DNA of 6,364 nt from an uncultured Bacteroidales bacterium (GCA_945912085.1 CAMEBJ010000076.1:1-6364), one strand, 5' to 3'. Counted from the first letter of the stretch, positions 1 through 6,079 are shown. Made by a program: numbers and translations. The notes: generated from the letters alone by a model not told the origin.

Positions 1-318
1 CAGTTGGTTGACGCCGCTGCAGGAGATCCTCAGAAAGCCGTGCTCATGCTCATTGCCGACAAGCTTCCTGAACTTGTCAAGACTCAGGTTGAAGCTGTCA
101 AAGGCATAAAGATTGACAAGGTAACCGTCTGGGACGGAAACGGGAAGGATGCAGACGGAAAGACTTCCACTGCGAACTTCATTTCAGGAATGATGAAGTC
201 GGTACCTCCACTTGAGGAACTGTTCAATATGGCAGGTTTGAGCCTTCCGTCCTACCTCAAGGCAGGAAATGCACCGGAAGCCGACGGCCAGGAGGGAAGT
301 GAAACCGTAAAGGAATAG
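1..318 (+). CDS. Flotillin/SPFH (band 7) family protein, C-terminal part
   Basis: This is the 3' end of a gene that begins before the window. The frame is open from base 1 and ends at TAG 316-318, giving 105 residues. The segment IKIDKVTVWDGNG, then TANFISGMMKSVPP, then LFNMAGLSLPSYL resembles the end of bacterial flotillin-like proteins, with an alanine-rich helical stretch before it and a short acidic, probably disordered tail (EADGQEGSETVKE). Flotillins are membrane-attached SPFH-domain scaffolds that oligomerise on the inner membrane and are linked to membrane microdomains. The SPFH domain and the membrane anchor lie outside the window, so the family call rests on the tail alone. An internal TTG at 4-6 is not a plausible start because the frame continues upstream. 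The gene is followed after two bases by a small XRE-type gene and is probably co-transcribed with it. Confidence 0.8.
   Translation, partial: QLVDAAAGDPQKAVLMLIADKLPELVKTQVEAVKGIKIDKVTVWDGNGKDADGKTSTANFISGMMKSVPPLEELFNMAGLSLPSYLKAGNAPEADGQEGSETVKE
309..315 (+). promoter_or_regulatory. Ribosome binding site of the small XRE regulator
   Basis: AAAGGAA lies five bases before the ATG at 321, inside the last codons of the flotillin-like gene. It is one of the few purine-rich Shine-Dalgarno-like sites in the window. It supports the 321 start and suggests translational coupling with the upstream gene. Confidence 0.5.
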
Positions 319-320
319 AT

Positions 321-536
321 ATGGCTATTGTTGTAAATGTCGATGTAATGCTGGCAATAAGGAAGATGTCTTCCGGAGAACTGGCCGAGAAGGTGGGCAT
401 TTCGGCGACGAACCTGTCCATACTCAAGACCGGCAAGGCAAAAGCAGTGCGATTTTCCACACTTGATGCACTTTGCAAGGCTCTCAAATGCCAACCCGGC
501 GACATTCTGGAATACCGGGAGGACAGCCCGGAATAA
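321..536 (+). CDS. Small XRE/Cro-C1 family helix-turn-helix regulator (YozG/HTH_26-like)
   Basis: A 71-residue protein that is essentially a single Cro/C1-type helix-turn-helix domain. Residues 8-30 (VMLAIRKMSSGELAEKVGI) give helices 1 and 2, SATNLSILKTGKAKAVRFS supplies the recognition helix region, and TLDALCKALKCQPGDILEY is the usual closing segment of the small YozG-like (HTH_26) regulators. It has no effector or dimerisation domain beyond this core. The expected role is cytoplasmic, sequence-specific DNA binding; the target is unknown. The ATG at 321 follows the flotillin-like stop by two bases and has a fitting ribosome binding site, so the pair is probably an operon. The gene ends just before a strong hairpin. 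An antitoxin role is conceivable for such small proteins, but no toxin gene is adjacent. Confidence 0.88.
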   Translation: MAIVVNVDVMLAIRKMSSGELAEKVGISATNLSILKTGKAKAVRFSTLDALCKALKCQPGDILEYREDSPE

Positions 537-553
537 CGAAAAATCACAAATAC

Positions 554-589
554 AAGGAGGCCGGTCATTTCAAAATGACCGGCCTCCTT
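554..589. terminator. Strong hairpin between convergent genes, probable bidirectional terminator
   Basis: A perfect 15-bp inverted repeat: AAGGAGGCCGGTCAT at 554-568 pairs with ATGACCGGCCTCCTT at 575-589, with a six-base loop TTCAAA that could close further by A-T pairs. It lies between the stop of the XRE gene (536) and the stop of the convergent peroxidase gene (602), where a shared terminator is expected. On the - strand the stem is followed by a T-rich run (TGTATTTGTGATTTTTC), a classical intrinsic terminator for the peroxidase transcript. On the + strand the bases after the stem (ACGTTAAAGATG) are not T-rich, so termination in that direction may be weaker. Confidence 0.85.
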
Positions 590-601
590 ACGTTAAAGAT
601 G

Positions 602-1984
602 TTACTTGCTGTTGTCGTTGGTGAGGAACTCGCCGCCAACCTTTCCGGTGAGAGTGTAAAGGAAAGCAGTAATGTCTCCCACTTCATTCTCCTTGAGAGA
701 AACTCCGGTCTGGTAAACGGCCATATCACGAACGGCTTCTTCCAGGGTAGCCCTCGTTCCGTCGTGGAAATAAGGCCAGGTCAGAGCTACATTTCTCAAG
801 CCCGGAACCTTGAAACGGTGACGATCACGCTCAAGGGAAGTCTCCTTGTAACGGCCATTGTCTTCATTTGTCAGTTCAAGGCCCCTGTCACCGAAATAGT
901 CGGCACGAAGTCCCATCGGCTCATAAGAAAGTCCTCCGAGATTCTTTCCGACGTGGCAGGTAGCGCAATCATATTTCTTGAAAAGTTCATATCCGTTCAA
1001 TTCCGTTGATGACAATGCAGTCTCGTCACCACGGAGATATAAGTCGAAACGGCTGTCCGGAGTAAGAAGGGTCTTCTCGAACTCTGCAATTGCATCAGTG
1101 ATGGTCTCCTGTGAGAGTCCCTGCGGATAGACTGCACAGAATGCCTTTGAGAACTCCTTGTCGGCAGCCAGTTTGGCTACAATCTCATCGAATGACTCAC
1201 AGGCCATCTCGACAGGGTTGAGAGGAGGTCCTGCTGCCTGATCGGCGAGGGTGGCTGCACGTCCGTCCCAGAACTGGACGAAATTGTAATAGGCATTGTA
1301 AACGGTAGGGGCATTCACTCCGCCCAACTGACCTCCGACACCGTCAGAGTATTGTTCATTGTCAACGCCACCGGTATTCAGGCCGTGGCAGGATGAACAG
1401 GAGACAGTGTTGTCGGCAGAAAGCCTCGGATCGTGAAAGAGAGCCTTTCCGAGAGCAACCTTTGCAGGGTCGACAGGGACACTGAAATCAACCGGACGGA
1501 CAGGTTCTGCTGCAAGAGCCTCGCAGACAGCATCATTGTACATAGCCTTCCTTGTGTTCCAGACCCAGTCGAGAACAATATCAGTCTTGGCCCTTGTCAA
1601 AGAACTTCCCCAGTGCACGAGATAGTACTTGGCCATCGGCATTCTACCGTCAAGGACAACCTTCTCGACCTTTGCAAGGTCCACCGGATGAACCGCTGTA
1701 CCGTTTTTCATGGCTTCATTCATCGCAGTGATGTCAAAAGCCCTGTAGCCGGAATCAACATCCTGTTTCACCACCTTGCCCATCACCGGCAATTCCGCAT
1801 AGAAAGGCAGTTTGGGATTCTCACTGTGACAACTCACACAGCCTCCGTCATCAAAAATGACAGCTACCCTTTCCTCCGGAGAGAGAGTCTCCGATGGAAC
1901 ACGGTTTACTGCCCGATAGATGACGGCAAGGGAGGCAACGAGAACGACTGTCGCAACCGCTGCCCATTTCAGCAATTTTTTCAT
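602..1984 (-). CDS. Tri-heme cytochrome c peroxidase (N-terminal heme-binding domain plus CcpA/MauG-type di-heme peroxidase)
   Basis: A 460-residue periplasmic peroxidase, expected to reduce hydrogen peroxide to water with electrons from the respiratory chain. Residues 5-23 form an uncleaved signal anchor or signal peptide. Three CXXCH heme sites are visible: CVSCH (49-53), CSSCH (196-200) and CATCH (340-344). The first lies in a Haem_bd-like domain with DGRMPMAKYYLVHW (112-125) and a closing LDWVWNTRK segment. The other two are the di-heme CCP core, with APTVYNA, QFWDGRAA (237-244), NPVEM (256-260; E259 probably catalytic), PGLRNVALTWPYFHDG (394-409) and M421, the likely axial ligand of the C-terminal heme. 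The extra N-terminal heme makes it longer than the roughly 320-350 residues of classical di-heme enzymes and recalls quinol peroxidases such as E. coli YhjA. The loop SDGVGGQLGGVN lacks the histidine usual in Pseudomonas-type enzymes. It lies downstream of resB-ccsA, whose products attach its hemes. Confidence 0.93.
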   Translation of the reverse strand: MKKLLKWAAVATVVLVASLAVIYRAVNRVPSETLSPEERVAVIFDDGGCVSCHSENPKLPFYAELPVMGKVVKQDVDSGYRAFDITAMNEAMKNGTAVHPVDLAKVEKVVLDGRMPMAKYYLVHWGSSLTRAKTDIVLDWVWNTRKAMYNDAVCEALAAEPVRPVDFSVPVDPAKVALGKALFHDPRLSADNTVSCSSCHGLNTGGVDNEQYSDGVGGQLGGVNAPTVYNAYYNFVQFWDGRAATLADQAAGPPLNPVEMACESFDEIVAKLAADKEFSKAFCAVYPQGLSQETITDAIAEFEKTLLTPDSRFDLYLRGDETALSSTELNGYELFKKYDCATCHVGKNLGGLSYEPMGLRADYFGDRGLELTNEDNGRYKETSLERDRHRFKVPGLRNVALTWPYFHDGTRATLEEAVRDMAVYQTGVSLKENEVGDITAFLYTLTGKVGGEFLTNDNSK

Positions 1985-2007
1985 CGTTTAATCAGGTTAA
2001 AGAAAAA

Positions 2008-2053
2008 AAATCATTCTATCTGTTATAAATAAATCATTTTATCTGTTATAAAT
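2008..2053. repeat. 23-bp tandem direct repeat at the ccsA 3' end
   Basis: Two directly adjacent 23-base units, 2008-2030 and 2031-2053, differ at one position (TTCTATCTG versus TTTTATCTG). The higher-coordinate unit contains the last codons and stop of ccsA (IYNR-stop). The lower unit repeats that tail in the intergenic space before the peroxidase gene. This looks like a recent local duplication. It supplies much of the 54-base ccsA-peroxidase spacer and is AT-rich. Confidence 0.9.
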
Positions 2054-2833
2054 ATGTATACTGTCCTGTGCAGAAGGAAGGAAGTTTATCCCCCACCAGC
2101 ACATCTGCAGACAAAGAAAAGAAAAAATCACAATTCCACATAGAGTCCGGCACGAAACCTTTCCGAAAATCCTCAAATGGACATACAGCAGGTAGCTCAT
2201 CCAAGTCAAGGCAGCCCAGGTCTCCTTCGGGTCCCAGTTCCAGTAATGTCCCCAGGCATCCTTCGCCCAGAGGGCTCCGGACATCATTCCCAGGGTGAGG
2301 AAAGCCAAACCTATATATATCAAAGTATCCATACTTGTAAATATTTCCTTATCCCTCACTTCCCCACTCTTGCGGAACAGGAGAGCAAGAGAGAGCAGGA
2401 AGGCGCAACCGAAAACAGAGTAGGAGAACATATACACTGTCACGTGAGGTATGAACCACGGACTCTGGAGCGCGGGCATCAGGGATGCATCGTGGATTTC
2501 CGGTTTCAGGCAGTTGATTACGATGAACACGGTGGAAAGCACGGCCGAGAAAGGAAGAATCCATCTGTAGCGCCACCTGCAATAGGTGAATATTCCCGCA
2601 AGGCCGGCAAAGAAAGAGTACCACAGGCGGGTCTCCCCCATTGTCCTTAGCGGCGGACGGTTGAGGGTTGTCCAAAGAAGAACGATGAAGGAAGCCAGGA
2701 CAAGGGATGAGGCAATGCTTAATCCTATCCCGGGGACACTCCGTCCCTCTCTGCGCACGGCGGAGAAAGCAGCCCCGGCAAATGAGAGAATCACGGAAGC
2801 GATTGCAAAAAATATGAATTTGTCCCAAATCAT
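2039..2833 (-). CDS. ccsA: Cytochrome c biogenesis protein CcsA (System II heme-handling subunit)
   Basis: A 264-residue polytopic membrane protein of the CcsA/ResC/CcmC heme-handling family. The hallmark tryptophan-rich WWD motif is complete at 194-204 (WGHYWNWDPKE). Histidines that fit the family's heme-ligand positions are H130 (SPWFIPHVTVYMFSY), H219 (YLLYVHLRI) and H260 near the C-terminus (INFLPSAQDSIHIYN). About seven or eight hydrophobic helices can be counted. With ResB it forms the cytochrome c synthase that brings heme to the outer face of the cytoplasmic membrane and joins it to CXXCH cysteines. The ATG at 2833 overlaps the resB stop as ATGA, which indicates translational coupling. 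In many Bacteroidota the two parts are one fused CcsBA protein; here they are separate. The tail lacks the usual GLHSY wording, but the histidine is present. Confidence 0.93.
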   Translation of the reverse strand: MIWDKFIFFAIASVILSFAGAAFSAVRREGRSVPGIGLSIASSLVLASFIVLLWTTLNRPPLRTMGETRLWYSFFAGLAGIFTYCRWRYRWILPFSAVLSTVFIVINCLKPEIHDASLMPALQSPWFIPHVTVYMFSYSVFGCAFLLSLALLFRKSGEVRDKEIFTSMDTLIYIGLAFLTLGMMSGALWAKDAWGHYWNWDPKETWAALTWMSYLLYVHLRIFGKVSCRTLCGIVIFSFLCLQMCWWGINFLPSAQDSIHIYNR

Positions 2834-3651
2834 TTTCCATCAGTTTTCAAAGATTCTGCAGTGCAGGGGCCCGGAGGAACATCCATTTTAGAAACCCCGG
2901 AGGGACATCCAGTGCGGGGACCCCGGAGAAACATCAGCAAGGCAGCAATCATCATCATTATGATTCCCGCAGCAGTGAGCCATTTCCAGGGTTGGCGGAC
3001 AATCTGAAGGATGCAGTATTCCCTTCCTCCTTCAATTCCGTAACTTGTAAGATATATGTCCTCAGAAAAAGTTCTTGAAAAGGGATGGTTCACCCTCAGG
3101 AGTACATCATTGCCGTCAATTTCAACGTCAGCCTCAAAGACCGAAGGGATTCCGGTCTCGAAGTAATCTACCCGAAAGTCGCGCAGAGTGATTTCGTAAG
3201 GGAGCCTGGTTCCTTTCCCTTCCAGTGAAAAGCAGGCGGATGAAGACTCACCGGCAAATAGACGCATCCTGAGAGTCTGCGTATCGGGAGCGCCCCAGAA
3301 AGATGACCCGACGGCAAGTAGAAGCCCGGCGTGGTTCAGAAGGAAACGCCAGCGGATTTTCCCGTCACGGTACACTCCCCTCACAGTAACGAAAAGCAGC
3401 ACTGTCAGCAAGAAGAACACCTCGGTGACAAACCACCAGGAGGAGGCGAGATTACGATCAGAGGAGAGTCCCAGGACAAGCGTCCCGCTTGCACAGAGAC
3501 CGATTGAGAGCCAGGTGGCAAGAGGCGAAAGGAAGAAACGTACAAGCGCAGTTCTCCTGAATCCTTTCCAGAGAATCAGCACAGTCAGACACCAAAGTAC
3601 GGCAAGAATGACATTTAAGGGAAACTCAAAGAAACTGACCTGAAAATTCAT
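2830..3651 (-). CDS. resB: Cytochrome c biogenesis protein ResB/CcsB (System II)
   Basis: A 273-residue membrane protein, partner of CcsA. Hydrophobic segments lie near 12-30, 44-63, 71-90 and 103-120. They are followed by an extracytoplasmic domain (about 125-220) and a last membrane helix (about 223-243). ResB-type features are the histidine in helix 4 (WRFLLNHAGLLL, H107), PYEITLRDFRVDYFETG (151-167), VNHPF (187-191), the DIYLTSYG segment and the ILQIVRQPWKW lead into the last helix. It is short for the family, which often exceeds 400 residues. After about residue 243 the protein ends in a low-complexity, Gly/Pro/Cys-containing tail encoded by degenerate 26-bp repeats, which may not be functional. 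The start at 3651 is 11 bases after the stop of the HPr-kinase-like gene, and the end overlaps ccsA by four bases. Confidence 0.87.
   Translation of the reverse strand: MNFQVSFFEFPLNVILAVLWCLTVLILWKGFRRTALVRFFLSPLATWLSIGLCASGTLVLGLSSDRNLASSWWFVTEVFFLLTVLLFVTVRGVYRDGKIRWRFLLNHAGLLLAVGSSFWGAPDTQTLRMRLFAGESSSACFSLEGKGTRLPYEITLRDFRVDYFETGIPSVFEADVEIDGNDVLLRVNHPFSRTFSEDIYLTSYGIEGGREYCILQIVRQPWKWLTAAGIIMMMIAALLMFLRGPRTGCPSGVSKMDVPPGPCTAESLKTDGK
2859..2935 (-). repeat. Three degenerate 25-26-bp tandem repeats inside the end of resB
   Basis: Three units share, on the - strand, GATGTYYCTCCGGG: 2910-2935 (26 bp), 2884-2909 (26 bp) and 2859-2883 (25 bp). Units one and three also end alike (CCC-CACTG versus CCCTGCACTG). 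Because 26 is not a multiple of three, the same DNA is read in three frames: MFLRGPRTG, then CPSGVSKM, then DVPPGPCT. The array encodes most of the ResB cytoplasm-side tail after its last membrane helix. Confidence 0.88.
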
Positions 3652-3662
3652 AACGGAAAGTT

Positions 3663-4547
3663 CTACATTTCAAGTGCTTTCAGGGCTGTTTCACAGGAAA
3701 GTCTTGCAGCATCGGCATCCGGGAGACACTCCAGATGGAATCCAGGAACAGCAAGGATTACCTTCTCCACCGTCTTGTGCAGGGCGGCACAAGCTCCGCT
3801 GTCCCATCTCATACAGGAACAGGACGGCAGAAGGGCAGCGTAAGCCTGCAACGGGGAAAGCCTGCTGATTTTGTTGTGAGGAGCCTGTTCAAGCCGCACA
3901 TATGCACCCATAGGTCTGCTGTCATTCTTGTAGCAAGGGGTTTTTCCGCTCCACGGTGTTCCGAAAACTACGGGAACACCGTCCACAAGACGAATGGCAG
4001 GATTGTCATCATTGAGCAGGAACGTGTCCGGGATGTTCTCAAGCCAGAGACGGCTATGGGTGGATTTCCCCGTGCCGCTCTTGCCGAGGAAGACAAAGGC
4101 GCGTCCTTTGTGACAGGTCACCGATGCGTGAATCATCAGGGTGTCAAGTGGTGTAGTACAGAGGGTGAACAGAAGCATCATCGCATTGTTGAGTGCAAAA
4201 AGGCTGTGTCCACGGGATGCCGCTGCCGGAACATAGACTACATTCTTCCCGAGTCCTCCGTTTTCGGGAACCACAACACAACCGGACTTTTTGTCTGAGA
4301 GGGAAAAACCGAAACGGAATTCCCCGTCCTTCTCAAAAAGCCAGAAGTAGGGAGGCAAATCATTGTACCTTTCCTTCAGCGTACCACTGACACTTCCAAG
4401 ATCTTCACAGAAAACGAGTTCCAAAGAAAAAAGCGGTTTCCTTCCGGATTCCGCTTCTTCGAAAGGAGCATACTGTGACAGAAATTCCCGGTCAAAAACA
4501 CCTGAAGGAAGAATGATGTCAAAAGTATGTCCTGCAACTGTGTACAT
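3663..4547 (-). CDS. HPr kinase-like P-loop protein (HprK C-terminal domain / PEPCK-like fold)
   Basis: A 294-residue soluble protein with the nucleotide-binding features of the HPr kinase/phosphorylase C-terminal family: LMIHASVTCHKGRAFVFLG leading into Walker A GKSGTGKS (155-162), an acidic LLNDDNPAIR strand (177-186) and the GTPWSGK motif (196-202) with PCYKN. The GTPWSGK form is typical of HprK-like proteins that are not true HPr kinases, some of which occur in peptide-maturation clusters. The N-terminal 110 residues resemble no domain I can name, and the HprK N-terminal domain is absent. ATP-dependent phosphorylation is plausible, but the substrate is unknown; no HPr, PqqD-like or precursor-peptide gene is present. 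A purine-rich GCAGGAAAT precedes the ATG at 4547. It lies 32 bases after yebC and 11 before resB, so it is probably co-transcribed with the cytochrome maturation genes. Confidence 0.8.
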   Translation of the reverse strand: MYTVAGHTFDIILPSGVFDREFLSQYAPFEEAESGRKPLFSLELVFCEDLGSVSGTLKERYNDLPPYFWLFEKDGEFRFGFSLSDKKSGCVVVPENGGLGKNVVYVPAAASRGHSLFALNNAMMLLFTLCTTPLDTLMIHASVTCHKGRAFVFLGKSGTGKSTHSRLWLENIPDTFLLNDDNPAIRLVDGVPVVFGTPWSGKTPCYKNDSRPMGAYVRLEQAPHNKISRLSPLQAYAALLPSCSCMRWDSGACAALHKTVEKVILAVPGFHLECLPDADAARLSCETALKALEM

Positions 4548-4579
4548 ATTTCCTGCTCAAGTATTTGCGTTGAACAAGA

Positions 4580-5317
4580 CTATTCTGCAGGCTTGAGGGT
4601 GGAATAGACATTCTGGACATCGTCATCTTCTTCAAGACGTTCGATGAGCTTGTCAACCTCTACCCTATCTTCAGCCGAAAGTTCTTTCAGATCCACATTC
4701 GGAAGCCTTGTGAACTCTGCTGAAACAAGTTCGTAACCGTTGTCCTCGACATATTTCTGAATAGAGTTGAACGCGGTGAACTCGCCGTAGATGACAATCT
4801 CCATCTCCTCATTCTCGTTCTCCTCCTCGAAGAGTTCCTCTGCGCCATAATCAATCATGTCAAGCTCAAGTTCCTCCAGGTCAACAGGATTTGCGCTCTT
4901 GACACGGAAGACGCACTTGCGGTCGAACATATAATCAACGCTTCCTGAAGTTCCGAGGGAACCGCCACTCTTTGTGAAATACGAACGTACATTCGCCACT
5001 GTCCTGTTGTTGTTGTCGGTGGCCGCCTCCACAAGTACCGCGATTCCGTGAGGAGCATATCCCTCAAGGACAATCTCCTTGTAATCGCTCTGATCCTTGT
5101 CGCTTGCACGCTTGATGGCACGCTCGATGTTGTCTTTCGGCATATTCTCGCTGCGTGCTGTCTGAAGCAGAGCCCTGAGACGAGGGTTACCGGTAACATC
5201 CGGACCGCCCTGTTTGACGGCGATGGTGATTTCTTTTCCTATTTTGGTGAATGTGCGGGCCATGTGACCCCACCTTTTGAACTTCCTCTCTTTTCTGAAC
5301 TCAAATGCCCTTCCCAT
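4580..5317 (-). CDS. yebC: YebC/PmpR/TACO1 family protein
   Basis: A full-length 245-residue member of the YebC/TACO1 family. It has the N-terminal signature MGRAFEFRKERKFKRWGHMARTFTKIGKEI in the Bacteroidota form, NPRLRALLQTARSENMPKDNIERAIKRA (43-70), EGYAPHGIAVLVEAATDNNNRTVANVRSYFTKSGGSLGTSGSVDYMF (84-130) and a strongly acidic middle (EELFEEENENEEMEI) ahead of the C-terminal domain. It was long annotated as a transcription regulator. The mitochondrial homologue TACO1 is a translational activator, and more recent work on bacterial YebC points to a ribosome-associated role in translating difficult, proline-rich stretches. The protein is cytoplasmic. The ATG at 5317 lies 10 bases after the TPR gene stop, with no clear Shine-Dalgarno sequence, which is common in this phylum. 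The length and both ends fit the family, so no truncation is seen. Confidence 0.95.
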   Translation of the reverse strand: MGRAFEFRKERKFKRWGHMARTFTKIGKEITIAVKQGGPDVTGNPRLRALLQTARSENMPKDNIERAIKRASDKDQSDYKEIVLEGYAPHGIAVLVEAATDNNNRTVANVRSYFTKSGGSLGTSGSVDYMFDRKCVFRVKSANPVDLEELELDMIDYGAEELFEEENENEEMEIVIYGEFTAFNSIQKYVEDNGYELVSAEFTRLPNVDLKELSAEDRVEVDKLIERLEEDDDVQNVYSTLKPAE

Positions 5318-5327
5318 AAATGAAGAA

Positions 5328-5996
5328 TTATTTAACCTCTATTCTAGTGATATATTTGTCAATGTCATACCCCTGGATTGACTGAGGGTATTTCTCCTTG
5401 ATCTGTTTGTAGAAACCGAGAGCCTTCTGATCCTGACCAAGTTTCTCGCAGGTTATACCGGCCTTTAGGAGATAGCCTGCAGCAAAAACATTGTCAGCGG
5501 CAGCGGCTGCCTTTTCATAGCAGGAAACGGCCTTCGCATAGTCCTCAAGTCCTACGTAAGCGTCTCCCATACAAGCCTTTGCCCTTGCAGACAGAATGGC
5601 ATCGCCTCCCTTGTATCTCTTGAGGTAATCAAGGGACTCCTGATAGTTCCCGAGATTGAACTCGCAGATTCCTGCGTAGAAGTACACTGATGCACCGGCC
5701 TTTGAGCCATATTCATCAATAATCTGCGCGAATCCCAGGACATTGCCGTCACCATTGAGTGCAAGTTCATACTCAGAGTTTCTGAAATTCGCCTCTGCAG
5801 GATACATCTGCTCAAGAGCCTCTGCTTTCTTCGGCTGCCAGGCGAATTTGTACCAGCAGAAGACTGCCACACCCACCAGAATCAGGGCAATGAGGGTGTA
5901 AGCCATCCATTTGCCATACTGTTTGATGAAAAGTTCGGTTTTTGAGAGGGCCTCGACCACAACCTCAGTACCTTCGTTTTTTGTTTCCTTTGCCAT
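5328..5996 (-). CDS. Membrane-anchored tetratricopeptide repeat protein (YfgM-like)
   Basis: A 222-residue protein with a charged cytoplasmic N-terminus, one membrane helix (about 31-49, WMAYTLIALILVGVAVFCW) and a TPR region outside the membrane. Recognisable repeats are ASVYFYAGICEFNLGNYQES (102-121, continuing to about 130), SARAKACMGDAYVGLEDYAK (136-155, continuing to about 166) and AAGYLLKAGITCEKLGQDQK (172-191, continuing to about 204). The architecture matches the YfgM-like TPR proteins of Bacteroidota that sit next to recF. E. coli YfgM is an ancillary SecYEG partner with periplasmic chaperone contacts, but equivalence is an inference from architecture. It is the first gene of the - strand run, 10 bases before yebC, and diverges from recF. 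The ATG at 5996 gives a sensible short cytoplasmic segment ahead of the helix. No lipobox is present, so it is an inner-membrane anchor rather than a lipoprotein. Confidence 0.87.
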   Translation of the reverse strand: MAKETKNEGTEVVVEALSKTELFIKQYGKWMAYTLIALILVGVAVFCWYKFAWQPKKAEALEQMYPAEANFRNSEYELALNGDGNVLGFAQIIDEYGSKAGASVYFYAGICEFNLGNYQESLDYLKRYKGGDAILSARAKACMGDAYVGLEDYAKAVSCYEKAAAAADNVFAAGYLLKAGITCEKLGQDQKALGFYKQIKEKYPQSIQGYDIDKYITRIEVK

Positions 5997-6079
5997 ATTT
6001 CAAATAATTTTTATTTCCAAAATCCACGTGTTTCCGTTCTCAATTTCCAGACTCTCCTGAAAAATTTCCAAACAGGGCG

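Noticed and set aside
321..536. Antitoxin of a toxin-antitoxin pair
   Set aside because: Small XRE proteins can be antitoxins, but the upstream gene is a flotillin-like protein and the downstream region is a terminator, so there is no toxin candidate.
473..1009. 178-codon + strand open frame across the terminator and the peroxidase 3' end
   Set aside because: It runs antisense to the clear peroxidase gene, reads through the hairpin, resembles no protein family, and is explained by codon bias of the opposite strand.
1433..2032. 199-codon + strand open frame antisense to the peroxidase N-terminal half
   Set aside because: The opposite strand encodes the heme motifs and signal anchor. The frame has no recognisable domain and a biased composition typical of a shadow frame.
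2008..2053. Promoter of the peroxidase gene or paired operator sites
   Set aside because: No good - strand match to TAnnTTTG was found in the repeat, and the second unit is simply the ccsA end, so duplication is the simpler reading.
2859..2935. CRISPR array or mobile element end
   Set aside because: The units are directly adjacent without unique spacers, only three in number, degenerate, and inside a coding region.
3735..4298. 187-codon + strand open frame antisense to the HPr-kinase-like gene
   Set aside because: The - strand frame carries Walker A and GTPWSGK motifs. The + frame has no family resemblance.
3663..4547. True HPr kinase/phosphorylase (hprK)
   Set aside because: The HprK N-terminal domain is missing, the GTPWSGK motif points to the HprK-like group, and no HPr or PTS gene is present.
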